A stretch of 64,000 nucleotides of DNA. Origin: Myxococcales bacterium. Lineage in GTDB: Bacteria > Myxococcota_A > Polyangia > Polyangiales > Ga0077539. The stretch is taken from contig JAUSAZ010000171.1 in NCBI GenBank assembly GCA_030652255.1, positions 43,150-107,149 on the forward strand. Reading direction: 5' to 3'. Shown one piece after another: positions 26,060 to 34,782 of this stretch. The notes beneath the pieces were generated by a model. It saw only the letters and a program-made list of their open reading frames with translations. It was not told the origin of the DNA and did not search any database. A program made the translations under genes and the position numbers. Position 1 is the stretch's first letter, and each line of letters opens with the position of its first letter.

Positions 26060-29000
26060 GAGGGGACGCCCGCGGGTGCGCCCTCGCGGACGACGGCCTC
26101 GCCCGGACGGAGGATGGTCTCGACCCCGCGGAAGGCCGCCAGGGGACGGCCCGCGGCGTCCTCGAGCAGCACGTCGCACACGGCGCGCGACTCGTGCACC
26201 TCGCGGCCGCGCACCACGCAGCGGATCACCCCCTCGGGCAGCGCCTCGGCGTAGCTCTCGAAGGCACCGACCGCCATCGGCAGCGAGGCCCCGCCGAGCA
26301 CCTCGCGCGACCACAGCAGCGCGAACTGCAGCGCCCCGTCGAGGGCCGCCGGGTCGACGCGCCAGGCCTCCGGGCGCCACCCCCGCTCGTGGGTGCCGGT
26401 GAGGGTCCCGATGATCCCCTCCTTCGACACCCCGTCGATCGACTGGATCACCTGGAAGCTCGGCCCGTGGAAGAGCAGGTGGCCGTCGTACACGGCCTCG
26501 CGGGTCCACGCTCCGATGCGGGGGTCGGCCGCGCGCTCGGGCGGCCGCCGCTCGCCCGCGCGGGTCTCCACCGTGGCCGTGAAGTGCAGCAGGTTGTCCT
26601 TGCCGCGCAGCTCGACGCTCAGGTCGTCGGGGCCGGCGCCCGGCCGCGCGACGGCGTGGAGCGCGAAGCGGTGCCCGCCGTTCTCGAAGTGGTCGAGCTT
26701 GATGCCGCGCAGCACCTTGAGGTCGCGCAGCGCCACCGGCCCGGCGCCCGGGCGGAACACCCTCGCCGCCCTCGCCATCCACTCGATGGCCAGGGCCACC
26801 GGCACCACGGGCTTGCCCGCCACGCGGTGGTCGCTGAGGTAGGGGTGCGAGCCCTGGTCGACCGAGAGCTCGACGCTCATCGGCCCCGCGGCGACCCGGG
26901 CGCCGAGCGGCCCTTCGCCCATCGCGCCGCCGACGACGGTCTCGACCACGTCGGGCCCCGCCGCGATCTCGTCGACGAAGCGCCGCGCGCCCTCCGCGAG
27001 GGGGATGAGCGCCACGCCCATCTGGTCGAAGCGCGCCTTGAGCGCGGGCGTGACCATCCCGCCCTCCCACGGGCCCCAGCCGATGGCCTTCGCCACGAAG
27101 CCCGGGGCGCGCCTGCGCCGCTCGGCCGCGGCGACCTTGTTGAGCACCTCGTTGGCCATCGCGTAGTCGCACTGCCCCGTGTTGCCCGTGCGCGCGGCCA
27201 CCGAGGAGAACAGCACCATCCAGCGCAGCGGGTCGCCCGCCGTCGCCGCGAGCAGCGCCCGCAGCCCCGCCACCTTGGTGTCGAACACCCGGTCGAACTG
27301 CTCCGGGGTCTTCTCCGCGATGAGCTTGTCGGCGAGCACCCCGGCGCCGTGCACCACGCCGGTGATGGGCCCCCATGCCGCGCGCACCTCGTCGAGGGCC
27401 GCGCCCAGCTTCGCCGTGTCCGCGACGTCCACCGCCACGTAGCGCACCTCCGAGCCCGCCGCGCGGATGGCGTCGAGCGTCGCGCGCACCTCCCGGTTGG
27501 CGAGCACCTTCGCCACCTGGGCGCCGACCTCCGCGGGCGAGGCCGCGCGGCCCTCCCGCTTCGCGTCGTCGAGCAGCGCCCGCTTGAGCCCGGCGTCGTC
27601 GCGGAGGCCCACGCACGCCGCGGGCTCGTCCTCCAGGCGCGAGCGCCCGAGCAGCACGACCCGCACCCGCGCCCGCTGCGCCAGCGCCACGATCGACGCC
27701 GCGGTCACCCCGCGGCCGCCGCCCGACACCACCACCACGGCGTCGGGGGCGAGCGCCAGCGTCGCGGGGCTCACCTCCCGGGCGACGCTCCGCAGCGTGG
27801 TGCGGACACCGTCGGCGTGCAGGCCCACCTCGCGGGTCGCCCCGCCGGTGAAGAGCTCGGCGACGATGGCCGCGGCGAGCGCCTCGGCGTCCCGACCGTC
27901 GCGCGCGAGGTCGATGGCCTTCACGCTCGCCGCCGGCCACTCGACCGCCGCGGTGCGCGCGAGGGCCGAGACCCCCGCGGTCCACGCGCGGGTGGCGTCG
28001 CCCCCGGAGAGGCCGAAGTCCCCGCCGGTGTCCTGCACCGTGACGAAGAGCCCGCCCTGCGCGGCGAAGCGGGCGGCGACCGCGCGGGCGGCGCCGAAGG
28101 CCTCCCGATTGACCGCCACCGCGTCATCGACGCTGGCGACCGCGCGCAGCCCCCCCAGGAAGATCACCGCGTCGGCGTCCGCCGGGACGGTCGCCACCAC
28201 CGCCGCGGGGACACCCCGGGCGTTGAGCGTGCGCGCGACCGCCGCGGCGACGCCCGCGCCGTCGTCGGTCACGGCCACCCGCGTGGCCGCGAAGAGACCG
28301 GGCATCACGAGGCCCGCCGCGGGCGCGGGCTCCTCGGCGATGACGAAGCGCTCGATGGCCGAGGCCCTCGGCGCGGCGGCGGCGGCGCTGCCCGGCGCGG
28401 CGGCGGCGGGCGCGGCGGCGTTGCGACCGCGCATGTAGTCGACGATCTGTCCGAGGGTGCGCAGGGCGGCCATCTCGGTGGCGTTCACCTCGGGCAGCCC
28501 CGGGGCGCGCTCGCGCATCGCCGAGAGGATCTCCACGCGCTTGATGGAGTCGATGCCCAGGTCGGCCTCGAGCTCCATGGTGAGCGCGAGCATCTCCGAG
28601 GGGTAGCCGGTCTTCTCCGCGACGATGGTGAGCATCAGCGCCTCGAGGTCGACCGCGGGCACCGCCTTCGCCGGGGCGGGCGCGGCCTTCGCCGGAGCGG
28701 GCGCGGCCTTCGCCGGGGCGGGCTGACGCGCCTGCATGTAGTCGACGATCTGCCCGAGGGTGCGCAGGGCGGCCATCTCGGTGGCGTTGACCTCGGGCAG
28801 GCCCGGGGCGCGCTCACGCATCGCCGAGAGGATCTCGACGCGCTTGATGGAGTCGATGCCCAGGTCGGCTTCGAGCTCCATCGTGAGCGCGAGCATCTCC
28901 GAGGGGTAGCCGGTCTTCTCCGCGACGATGGTGAGCATCAGGGCCTGGAGGTCGACCGCGGGCGCTGCGGTCGCGCCTCCAGTGACGGCCTCGACCGAGG

Positions 29001-32000
29001 GGGCGGGCGCCGCCTGGGCGGGCAGCCGCGCCTGCATGTAGTCGACGATCTGTCCGAGGGTGCGCAGGGCGGCCATCTCGGTGGCGTTGACCTCGGGCAG
29101 CCCCGGGGCGCGCTCACGCATCGCCGAGAGGATCTCGACGCGCTTGATGGAGTCGATGCCCAGGTCGGCTTCGAGCTCCATGGTGAGCGCCAGCATCTCC
29201 GAGGGGTAGCCGGTCTTCTCCGCGACGATGGTGAGCATCAGCGACTGGAGGTCGACCGCGGGCGCCGCCGCCGCGCGTGCCGGAGGGGCTGCGACCGGAG
29301 CCGCCGTCACCACCGGAGCCGCCGTCACCACCGGAGCCGCTGGAGCCACGTGCGCGACCGGAGCCGCCGTCACCGCCGGGGCCGGGTGCACCACCGGCGC
29401 CGCGGCCGGGAGCTGCACCACGGGCGCCGAGGGCGCCACGTACGCGGCGGGCTGCGCGAAGGACATCGGCTGGCCGGTGAGCATCGCGCTCAGGCCCGAG
29501 AAGGAGTTCTCCACGGTGCGCAGGAAGGACGAGTGCGTGTCGGCCATCGTCTTCAGGTAGGCCGCGTGGGCCTCGGAGGTCTGGCGCTGCGACTCCTGGT
29601 AGGCCTGCACCCAGGCGAGGCCCTCGGCCCCGCTCGCGGCGGGCGCGTACGCGGGCGACGACGGCGCGGCGCCCGGCGCGGGGGCGCGCTCCACGACGAC
29701 CTCGCGGACGACCTCCTTGATGACCTCCTGCACGACCACCTCCTTCACCCGCGGGGGGTTCGGGGGCGGGAGCGCGGCGGATCCACCCTTCGGGGGATAC
29801 GGCTTGCCGTAGTTGGAGCCGTTGAGCGAGATGGTCATCGCGGGCTTCTTCTTCGGCGCTGGGGTGGGCGCGTAGTCCGCCCAGAGCGCCGTGAAGTCCA
29901 TGGCGACGCCCGCCACGGCGAGGCGCCCGATGCCCTCCTGGAGGGCGGTCACGCCGTGCTTGCCCTTGCGGTCGAGCGGCACCGCGACGTGGGGGCGGTC
30001 GACGAGGATGCGGTCGACGAGGTCGGTGAGCACCGCGCCGGGGCCGACCTCGATGAAGGTCCGCGCGCCGCGCGCCCACATGGCCTCGACCTGCTCGACG
30101 AAGCGCACGGGCTTCGCGATCTGCCCCGCGAGGCGGTCGCGCATCGCCGCCGCGTCCGCGGGGTACGGCGCGGCCTCGGCGTTGGACCACACCACCGCGC
30201 CCGGCGCCCCGAAGGGCACCCCCGCGAGGAAGTCCCCGAACTTCGCCCCCGACGGCGCCACCAGGGCGCTGTGGAAGGCCGTCGAGACCGGCAGTCGCTT
30301 CGCCGGCATGCCCTTCGCGGACAGCAGCGCCTCGACCCGCGCGATGTCCTCCGTCGCGCCGGAGAGCACCACCTGCTTCGGGTGGTTGTGGTTGGCCACC
30401 ACCACCGCGTCGCCGAAGTCCGCGAGCGCCGCCCGCACGTCGGCGATCGGGCGCCCGACGGCGGTCATCGCGCCCGGCGTCGCCGAGGCGTCGCGCATCA
30501 GCTCGCCGCGCTTGCGCGCCACCGCCACCAGCGAGGGCTCGTCGATGACCCCGGCCGCGCAGAGGGCCGTGACCTCGCCGAAGCTGTGCCCGCCCACGTC
30601 CTGGGCCTTCACCCCGAGCGAGCGCAGCACCCGCAGCAGCGCGAGGCTCGCCACGCCGATGGCGGGCTGGGCCCACTCCGTCGCCGTGAGCTGCTTCGTC
30701 TGCGCCGCGCGCTCGTCGTCGCTGAACACCGGCCGCGGGAACACCACGTCCGCCACGGACTCCGCCCCGAAGCGCGCGCCCGCGGCGTCGTCCCAGGCCG
30801 AGCGCGCCGCGTCGAGGCTCATGGCGACGTCCGCCCCCATGCCCACGTACTGGCTCCCCTGCCCCGGGAACACGAAGGCCACGCCGCCGCACTCCGCCCC
30901 GGCGGCGTAGTACACGCCGGTGGGCGTCGAGAGCGCCGCGTCGGGCTTCGCCGCGAGGTGCGCCGCAGCCTGCTTCAGCTTCGCCGCGAGGTCGGCCGCG
31001 TCGTTCGCCACCACCGCCAGGCGCGCCGGGTCGACCGCGCGGAAGCCCTCCTGCGAGGCCCGCGCGAGGGCCGTGAGCCCGGCCTCCGCCGCGCGCTTCG
31101 CGGCCTCGTCGCACTTCGCCGCGAGCCCGGCGGGCGTCGCGTCGGAGAGCAGCACCAGCTCGGTGGGCGCGGTGCGCATCCGCCACGCGCGGGGCGCCGG
31201 GCCGACGTACTCCTCCAGCGCGACGTGGAAGTTGCTGCCGCCGAAGCCGAAGCTCGACACCGACGCGCGCCGCGGGTGCGACGCGTCCCGCACCCACGGC
31301 CGGGCCTGGGTGTTGAGGTAGAACGGGCTCTTGTCGATCTCGAGCGCGGGGTTGGGCCGGTCGACCTTGATGGTGGGCGGCAGCACCTTGTGGTGCAGCG
31401 CCATGACGGCCTTGAAGAGGCCCGCCGCGCCCGCCGCGGACTTGGTGTGGCCGATCTGGGACTTCACCGAGCCGAGCGCGCACCACTGCCGGTCGGCGCG
31501 GCCGCTCTCTCCGAATGCGATCTGTAGCCCCGCGAACTCCGCCGCGTCGCCCGCCTTGGTGGCGGTGCCGTGGGCCTCGACGAGCTCCACGGTGTCGGCG
31601 CCGTAGCCGGCGCTCTCGTAGGTGCGACGGAGGGCCCTCGCCTGCCCCTCCGGGAGCGGCGCGTACACGCTCTTGCTGCGCCCGTCGGAGGCCGAGCCGA
31701 GGCCGCGGATGACGGCGTAGACCCGGTCGCCCGCACGCTCGGCGTCGTCGAGGCGCTTCAACGCCAGCATGGACATGCCCTCGCCCAGCAGCGTGCCGTC
31801 GGCCGCGTCGGAGAAGGGGCGGCAGTCGCCCGACTTCGACAGCGCCGGGGTCTTGCTGAAGCACATGTACATGAAGATGTCGTTCATGGTGTCGACGCCG
31901 CCCGCGATGACCAGGTCGGACTGGCCGATCGCGAGCTCGTTGATGGCCATGGAGAGCGCCGAGAGGGTGCTTGCGCAGGCCGCGTCGGTGACGCAGTTGG

Positions 32001-32589
32001 TGCCGCGCAGGTCGAAGCGGTTGGCGATGCGGCCCGCCACGACGTTGCCGAGGAGGCCCGGGAAGGACGACTCCTGCCACGGCACGAAGCCCCCGGCGAT
32101 GCGCTCGCAGATGACCACGGCTTCCTCCTCGGGGATGCCGGAGTCGCGCAGGGCCTTGAGCCAGATGGGCCGCTGGAGGCGGCTGACCATGGTGCCGAGG
32201 AGTTCCTGCCCGGAGGTGACGCCGAGGATGACGCTGGCGCGCTCGCGGTCCATCTTGGCGAACTGGCCCTGCGTGGCGTCGTCGAGCACGCGCTGCGCGA
32301 CGATGAGCGCCAGGAGCTGCGCCGTGTCGGTGGCGGGCACGATGGACGGGGGGATGCCGAACTCCATCGGGTCGAAGGCCACGTCGGGCAGGAAGGCCCC
32401 GCGCTTGGAGTAGGTCTTGTCGGGCGCCGAGGGATCGGGGTCGTAGTAGTCGTCGATGAGCCAGTGCGTCGCGGGCACGTCGGTGATGAGGTCGCGCCCC
32501 AGGAGGATGTCGCGCCAGAAGCCCTGCGCGTCGGTCGAACCCGGGAACAGGGCGCTCACGCCCACGATGGCAATGGGAACCTGCGTCAT
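26056..32589 (-). CDS. pfa2: PUFA synthase subunit (Pfa2/PfaA-like): KS-MAT-ACPx3-KR-DH
   Basis: KS VTDAACASTLSALSMA; MAT GHSFGEVTALCAAG; three LGIDSIKRVEILSAM ACP sites; KR VVVSGGGRGVT; DH HRVAGKPVVP (HxxxGxxxxP). Confidence 0.95.
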   Translation of the reverse strand: MTQVPIAIVGVSALFPGSTDAQGFWRDILLGRDLITDVPATHWLIDDYYDPDPSAPDKTYSKRGAFLPDVAFDPMEFGIPPSIVPATDTAQLLALIVAQRVLDDATQGQFAKMDRERASVILGVTSGQELLGTMVSRLQRPIWLKALRDSGIPEEEAVVICERIAGGFVPWQESSFPGLLGNVVAGRIANRFDLRGTNCVTDAACASTLSALSMAINELAIGQSDLVIAGGVDTMNDIFMYMCFSKTPALSKSGDCRPFSDAADGTLLGEGMSMLALKRLDDAERAGDRVYAVIRGLGSASDGRSKSVYAPLPEGQARALRRTYESAGYGADTVELVEAHGTATKAGDAAEFAGLQIAFGESGRADRQWCALGSVKSQIGHTKSAAGAAGLFKAVMALHHKVLPPTIKVDRPNPALEIDKSPFYLNTQARPWVRDASHPRRASVSSFGFGGSNFHVALEEYVGPAPRAWRMRTAPTELVLLSDATPAGLAAKCDEAAKRAAEAGLTALARASQEGFRAVDPARLAVVANDAADLAAKLKQAAAHLAAKPDAALSTPTGVYYAAGAECGGVAFVFPGQGSQYVGMGADVAMSLDAARSAWDDAAGARFGAESVADVVFPRPVFSDDERAAQTKQLTATEWAQPAIGVASLALLRVLRSLGVKAQDVGGHSFGEVTALCAAGVIDEPSLVAVARKRGELMRDASATPGAMTAVGRPIADVRAALADFGDAVVVANHNHPKQVVLSGATEDIARVEALLSAKGMPAKRLPVSTAFHSALVAPSGAKFGDFLAGVPFGAPGAVVWSNAEAAPYPADAAAMRDRLAGQIAKPVRFVEQVEAMWARGARTFIEVGPGAVLTDLVDRILVDRPHVAVPLDRKGKHGVTALQEGIGRLAVAGVAMDFTALWADYAPTPAPKKKPAMTISLNGSNYGKPYPPKGGSAALPPPNPPRVKEVVVQEVIKEVVREVVVERAPAPGAAPSSPAYAPAASGAEGLAWVQAYQESQRQTSEAHAAYLKTMADTHSSFLRTVENSFSGLSAMLTGQPMSFAQPAAYVAPSAPVVQLPAAAPVVHPAPAVTAAPVAHVAPAAPVVTAAPVVTAAPVAAPPARAAAAPAVDLQSLMLTIVAEKTGYPSEMLALTMELEADLGIDSIKRVEILSAMRERAPGLPEVNATEMAALRTLGQIVDYMQARLPAQAAPAPSVEAVTGGATAAPAVDLQALMLTIVAEKTGYPSEMLALTMELEADLGIDSIKRVEILSAMRERAPGLPEVNATEMAALRTLGQIVDYMQARQPAPAKAAPAPAKAAPAPAKAVPAVDLEALMLTIVAEKTGYPSEMLALTMELEADLGIDSIKRVEILSAMRERAPGLPEVNATEMAALRTLGQIVDYMRGRNAAAPAAAAPGSAAAAAPRASAIERFVIAEEPAPAAGLVMPGLFAATRVAVTDDGAGVAAAVARTLNARGVPAAVVATVPADADAVIFLGGLRAVASVDDAVAVNREAFGAARAVAARFAAQGGLFVTVQDTGGDFGLSGGDATRAWTAGVSALARTAAVEWPAASVKAIDLARDGRDAEALAAAIVAELFTGGATREVGLHADGVRTTLRSVAREVSPATLALAPDAVVVVSGGGRGVTAASIVALAQRARVRVVLLGRSRLEDEPAACVGLRDDAGLKRALLDDAKREGRAASPAEVGAQVAKVLANREVRATLDAIRAAGSEVRYVAVDVADTAKLGAALDEVRAAWGPITGVVHGAGVLADKLIAEKTPEQFDRVFDTKVAGLRALLAATAGDPLRWMVLFSSVAARTGNTGQCDYAMANEVLNKVAAAERRRRAPGFVAKAIGWGPWEGGMVTPALKARFDQMGVALIPLAEGARRFVDEIAAGPDVVETVVGGAMGEGPLGARVAAGPMSVELSVDQGSHPYLSDHRVAGKPVVPVALAIEWMARAARVFRPGAGPVALRDLKVLRGIKLDHFENGGHRFALHAVARPGAGPDDLSVELRGKDNLLHFTATVETRAGERRPPERAADPRIGAWTREAVYDGHLLFHGPSFQVIQSIDGVSKEGIIGTLTGTHERGWRPEAWRVDPAALDGALQFALLWSREVLGGASLPMAVGAFESYAEALPEGVIRCVVRGREVHESRAVCDVLLEDAAGRPLAAFRGVETILRPGEAVVREGAPAGVPS
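28432..29258. repeat. Three nearly identical ACP-coding repeats (period 300-303 bp)
   Basis: cgcttgatggagtcgatgcc recurs at 28538, 28841 and 29141; flanking ~220 bp almost identical including third positions. Confidence 0.93.
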
Positions 32590-32656
32590 CTCAAGACCTC
32601 GTCACGTTGGTGGGTACGAAACCAGAAGGCGAGTCCGAAGGGCCTCTGGGGCCCCG

Positions 32657-34285
32657 TCAGGCCAGGAGCCTGGGACGGAAATCAAAGGCGCCTGGAGGGA
32701 GCGCGACGCCGTAGGTGCGGAGCTGCTGCGCGCGGGTGATCACCGCGGCGCCCTCCAGGAGGTTGAGCCCGATCTGCACCACGGTGCGGTTGGGGGGATC
32801 GGCCAGGAACGACCCGCGCGCCCAGGCGTTGAAGGCCCCCATCGCGGGCCCGCACCAGATCTGGTAGTCGGCGCGGCGGGTGGGCTCGCCGTCGATGGCC
32901 CACTTGCTCGCCTTGCCCAGGTACCAGCGGAACACCAGCGCCATCTGCCGTCGCGGGTCGGCCTCGCAGCGGGCGATCTCGCCCGGGTCGCGCTTCTGCC
33001 AGAAGGTCTTGGTGTCGGCCCAGATCTCCTCGAAGGTGGCGTGCAGCACGTCGTTCTCCAGCCGCGCCCGCGCCTCCGGGGGGATGGCCGCGAGCGAGGG
33101 GTACGTCACGTACGCGTCGTAGAGCTTCGCCGCGCGCACGCCGAACATGGTCCCGCGCTTGAGCACCTGGACCTTCACGCCCAGCTCGAACATGTCCGCC
33201 GCGGGCGCCATGATCACGTCCGCGAGGTCGGCCTGCGCCAGCATCGCCCGGCCCCCCTCGGAGAGCCCCGACTCCACCGCGGCCTGGTTGACCGATCCCG
33301 TCAGCACGTAGGCCGCGCCCAGCGCGAAGGCCGCCGCGACCGCGCCCGGCGTGCCGAGGCCCCCCGCCGCGCCCACGCGCATGGGCCGCGCGTACCCGTG
33401 CTTCGCGGCGAGCTCGTCGCGCAGCGACAGGATCGTCGGCAGCAGCGCCGTCAGCGCCTGGTTGTCGGTGTGCCCGCCGGAGTCGGCCTCGATGGTGATG
33501 TCCTCGGCCACCGGCACCCGCTGCGCGAGCTCGGCCTCGGCCGCCGTGAGCAGGCCCTTCTCGACCAGCGCGCGGAGCATCTCCGCGGGCGCCGGGGCCA
33601 TGAAGCGCCGCGCCACCTCGGCCCGCGACACCTTCGCGAACACGTGGTGCCTGCGCGCGACGCGCCCCGCGGCGTCGACGGTGAGCCCGCTCGCGGCGTA
33701 GCGCACCACCGCGGGGGTGAGCGCCATGAAGGCCGAGGCCGACACCCGCGCGACGCCGCGGCGGATGAGCAGGTCGGCCACGCGGTCTTCGAGCGCGGAC
33801 TCGTTGGGCGAGTGGATGAGGTTGACGCCCCAGGGGAGCGCGTCGCCGAGGGCGGCGTGGAGCTCGTCGAGGGCCCGCTCGACGCGCTCGAAGCCGAGGC
33901 CCGCGGCGCCGAAGAAGCCCAGCATCCCGGCGCGGGCGGCGGCGATGACCATGCGCGTGGTGGCGATGCCGTTGGCCATCTCGCCCACCACGTAGGGGAA
34001 GCGCACCCGGTGCACCTCGCAGAACGACCGGTCGCCCAGCCACTCGGGGTAGAGCGCCGGGAGCGTGGCGAGGAGCGGCAGGGCGCCGGCCGCCGGGCGC
34101 GACGCGGGCACCATCTCGCCGCCAAGGGCGACCCCCACGCGACCCGCCGCGCCGTCGCGGACGACGTGCAGGGGATGGCGCACGGAGGCGATGGCGCCCA
34201 GGAGGTCTCCCGCGCCGAAGGCAGGCGCAGCGGAGCCGGGGACCCAGAGAGCGACGGGCGTGAGATCGACGGTTGGGGTGGCCAC
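32657..34285 (-). CDS. pfa1: PfaD/Pfa1-like enoyl reductase (2-nitropropane dioxygenase-type TIM barrel)
   Basis: Position first in the pfa operon; VGEMANGIATTRMVIAAARAGMLGFFGAAGL, EADSGGHTDNQALTALLPTI, VGAAGGLGTPGAVAAAFALGAAYVLTGSVNQA motifs typical of PfaD. Confidence 0.93.
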   Translation of the reverse strand: MATPTVDLTPVALWVPGSAAPAFGAGDLLGAIASVRHPLHVVRDGAAGRVGVALGGEMVPASRPAAGALPLLATLPALYPEWLGDRSFCEVHRVRFPYVVGEMANGIATTRMVIAAARAGMLGFFGAAGLGFERVERALDELHAALGDALPWGVNLIHSPNESALEDRVADLLIRRGVARVSASAFMALTPAVVRYAASGLTVDAAGRVARRHHVFAKVSRAEVARRFMAPAPAEMLRALVEKGLLTAAEAELAQRVPVAEDITIEADSGGHTDNQALTALLPTILSLRDELAAKHGYARPMRVGAAGGLGTPGAVAAAFALGAAYVLTGSVNQAAVESGLSEGGRAMLAQADLADVIMAPAADMFELGVKVQVLKRGTMFGVRAAKLYDAYVTYPSLAAIPPEARARLENDVLHATFEEIWADTKTFWQKRDPGEIARCEADPRRQMALVFRWYLGKASKWAIDGEPTRRADYQIWCGPAMGAFNAWARGSFLADPPNRTVVQIGLNLLEGAAVITRAQQLRTYGVALPPGAFDFRPRLLA

Positions 34286-34574
34286 TGGACGGCGCGCTTC
34301 CTACACCGGATCGACCGCTCCCTGGGGAGCCAAAGCGCGAAATCCCGACCGCACTCCCATGGTTTTCCATCCTCGGTCGGAATGGTGCAGCGCGTCACTG
34401 CCACGAGGGTCGTCGGACGGTCTGCGCCACCCATCGGGACCTCCGGCAGCGGAAGGGGGGCGCGACCTCGACGCCCCGACCGCGACCTCGACACCTCACC
34501 AAACTGGCTGGAAAATAGTCATTCTTGGCTTTTCGACGCGGGACGGGCGCGCGGCGGGGTGGTGTAGTGGGCGG

Positions 34575-34748
34575 GTGAGCGACGTTCCGGTACGGCGCGA
34601 GGTGATCGAGGTGCCCGGCGGGGTGATGACCGTCACGGTGTTCCACTTCCGCGGCCGCGCGGCGGCGGGCGCGACCTCCGAGCGACGCCCCTCGGAGACC
34701 CGACGGCCCTTGTGGCGCCGCCTGCTGGGGCTGCTGCTCGACCCCTGA
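34575..34748 (+). CDS. Small hypothetical protein (57 aa)
   Basis: GTG-initiated frame VSDVPVRREVIEVPGGVMTVTVFHFRGR...WRRLLGLLLDP in an otherwise ORF-poor gap; weak support. Confidence 0.35.
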   Translation: MSDVPVRREVIEVPGGVMTVTVFHFRGRAAAGATSERRPSETRRPLWRRLLGLLLDP

Positions 34749-34782
34749 GCGGTCGGTCGGGGTTGTGGCAGTCTGCGCGCCG

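Noticed and set aside
26194-31527. 1777-aa plus-strand ORF
   Set aside because: Shadow ORF antisense to pfa2, whose domains are unambiguous on the minus strand.
34395-34646. Minus-strand 83-aa ORF upstream of pfa1
   Set aside because: No motif, overlaps the putative regulatory region and a competing plus-strand small ORF.
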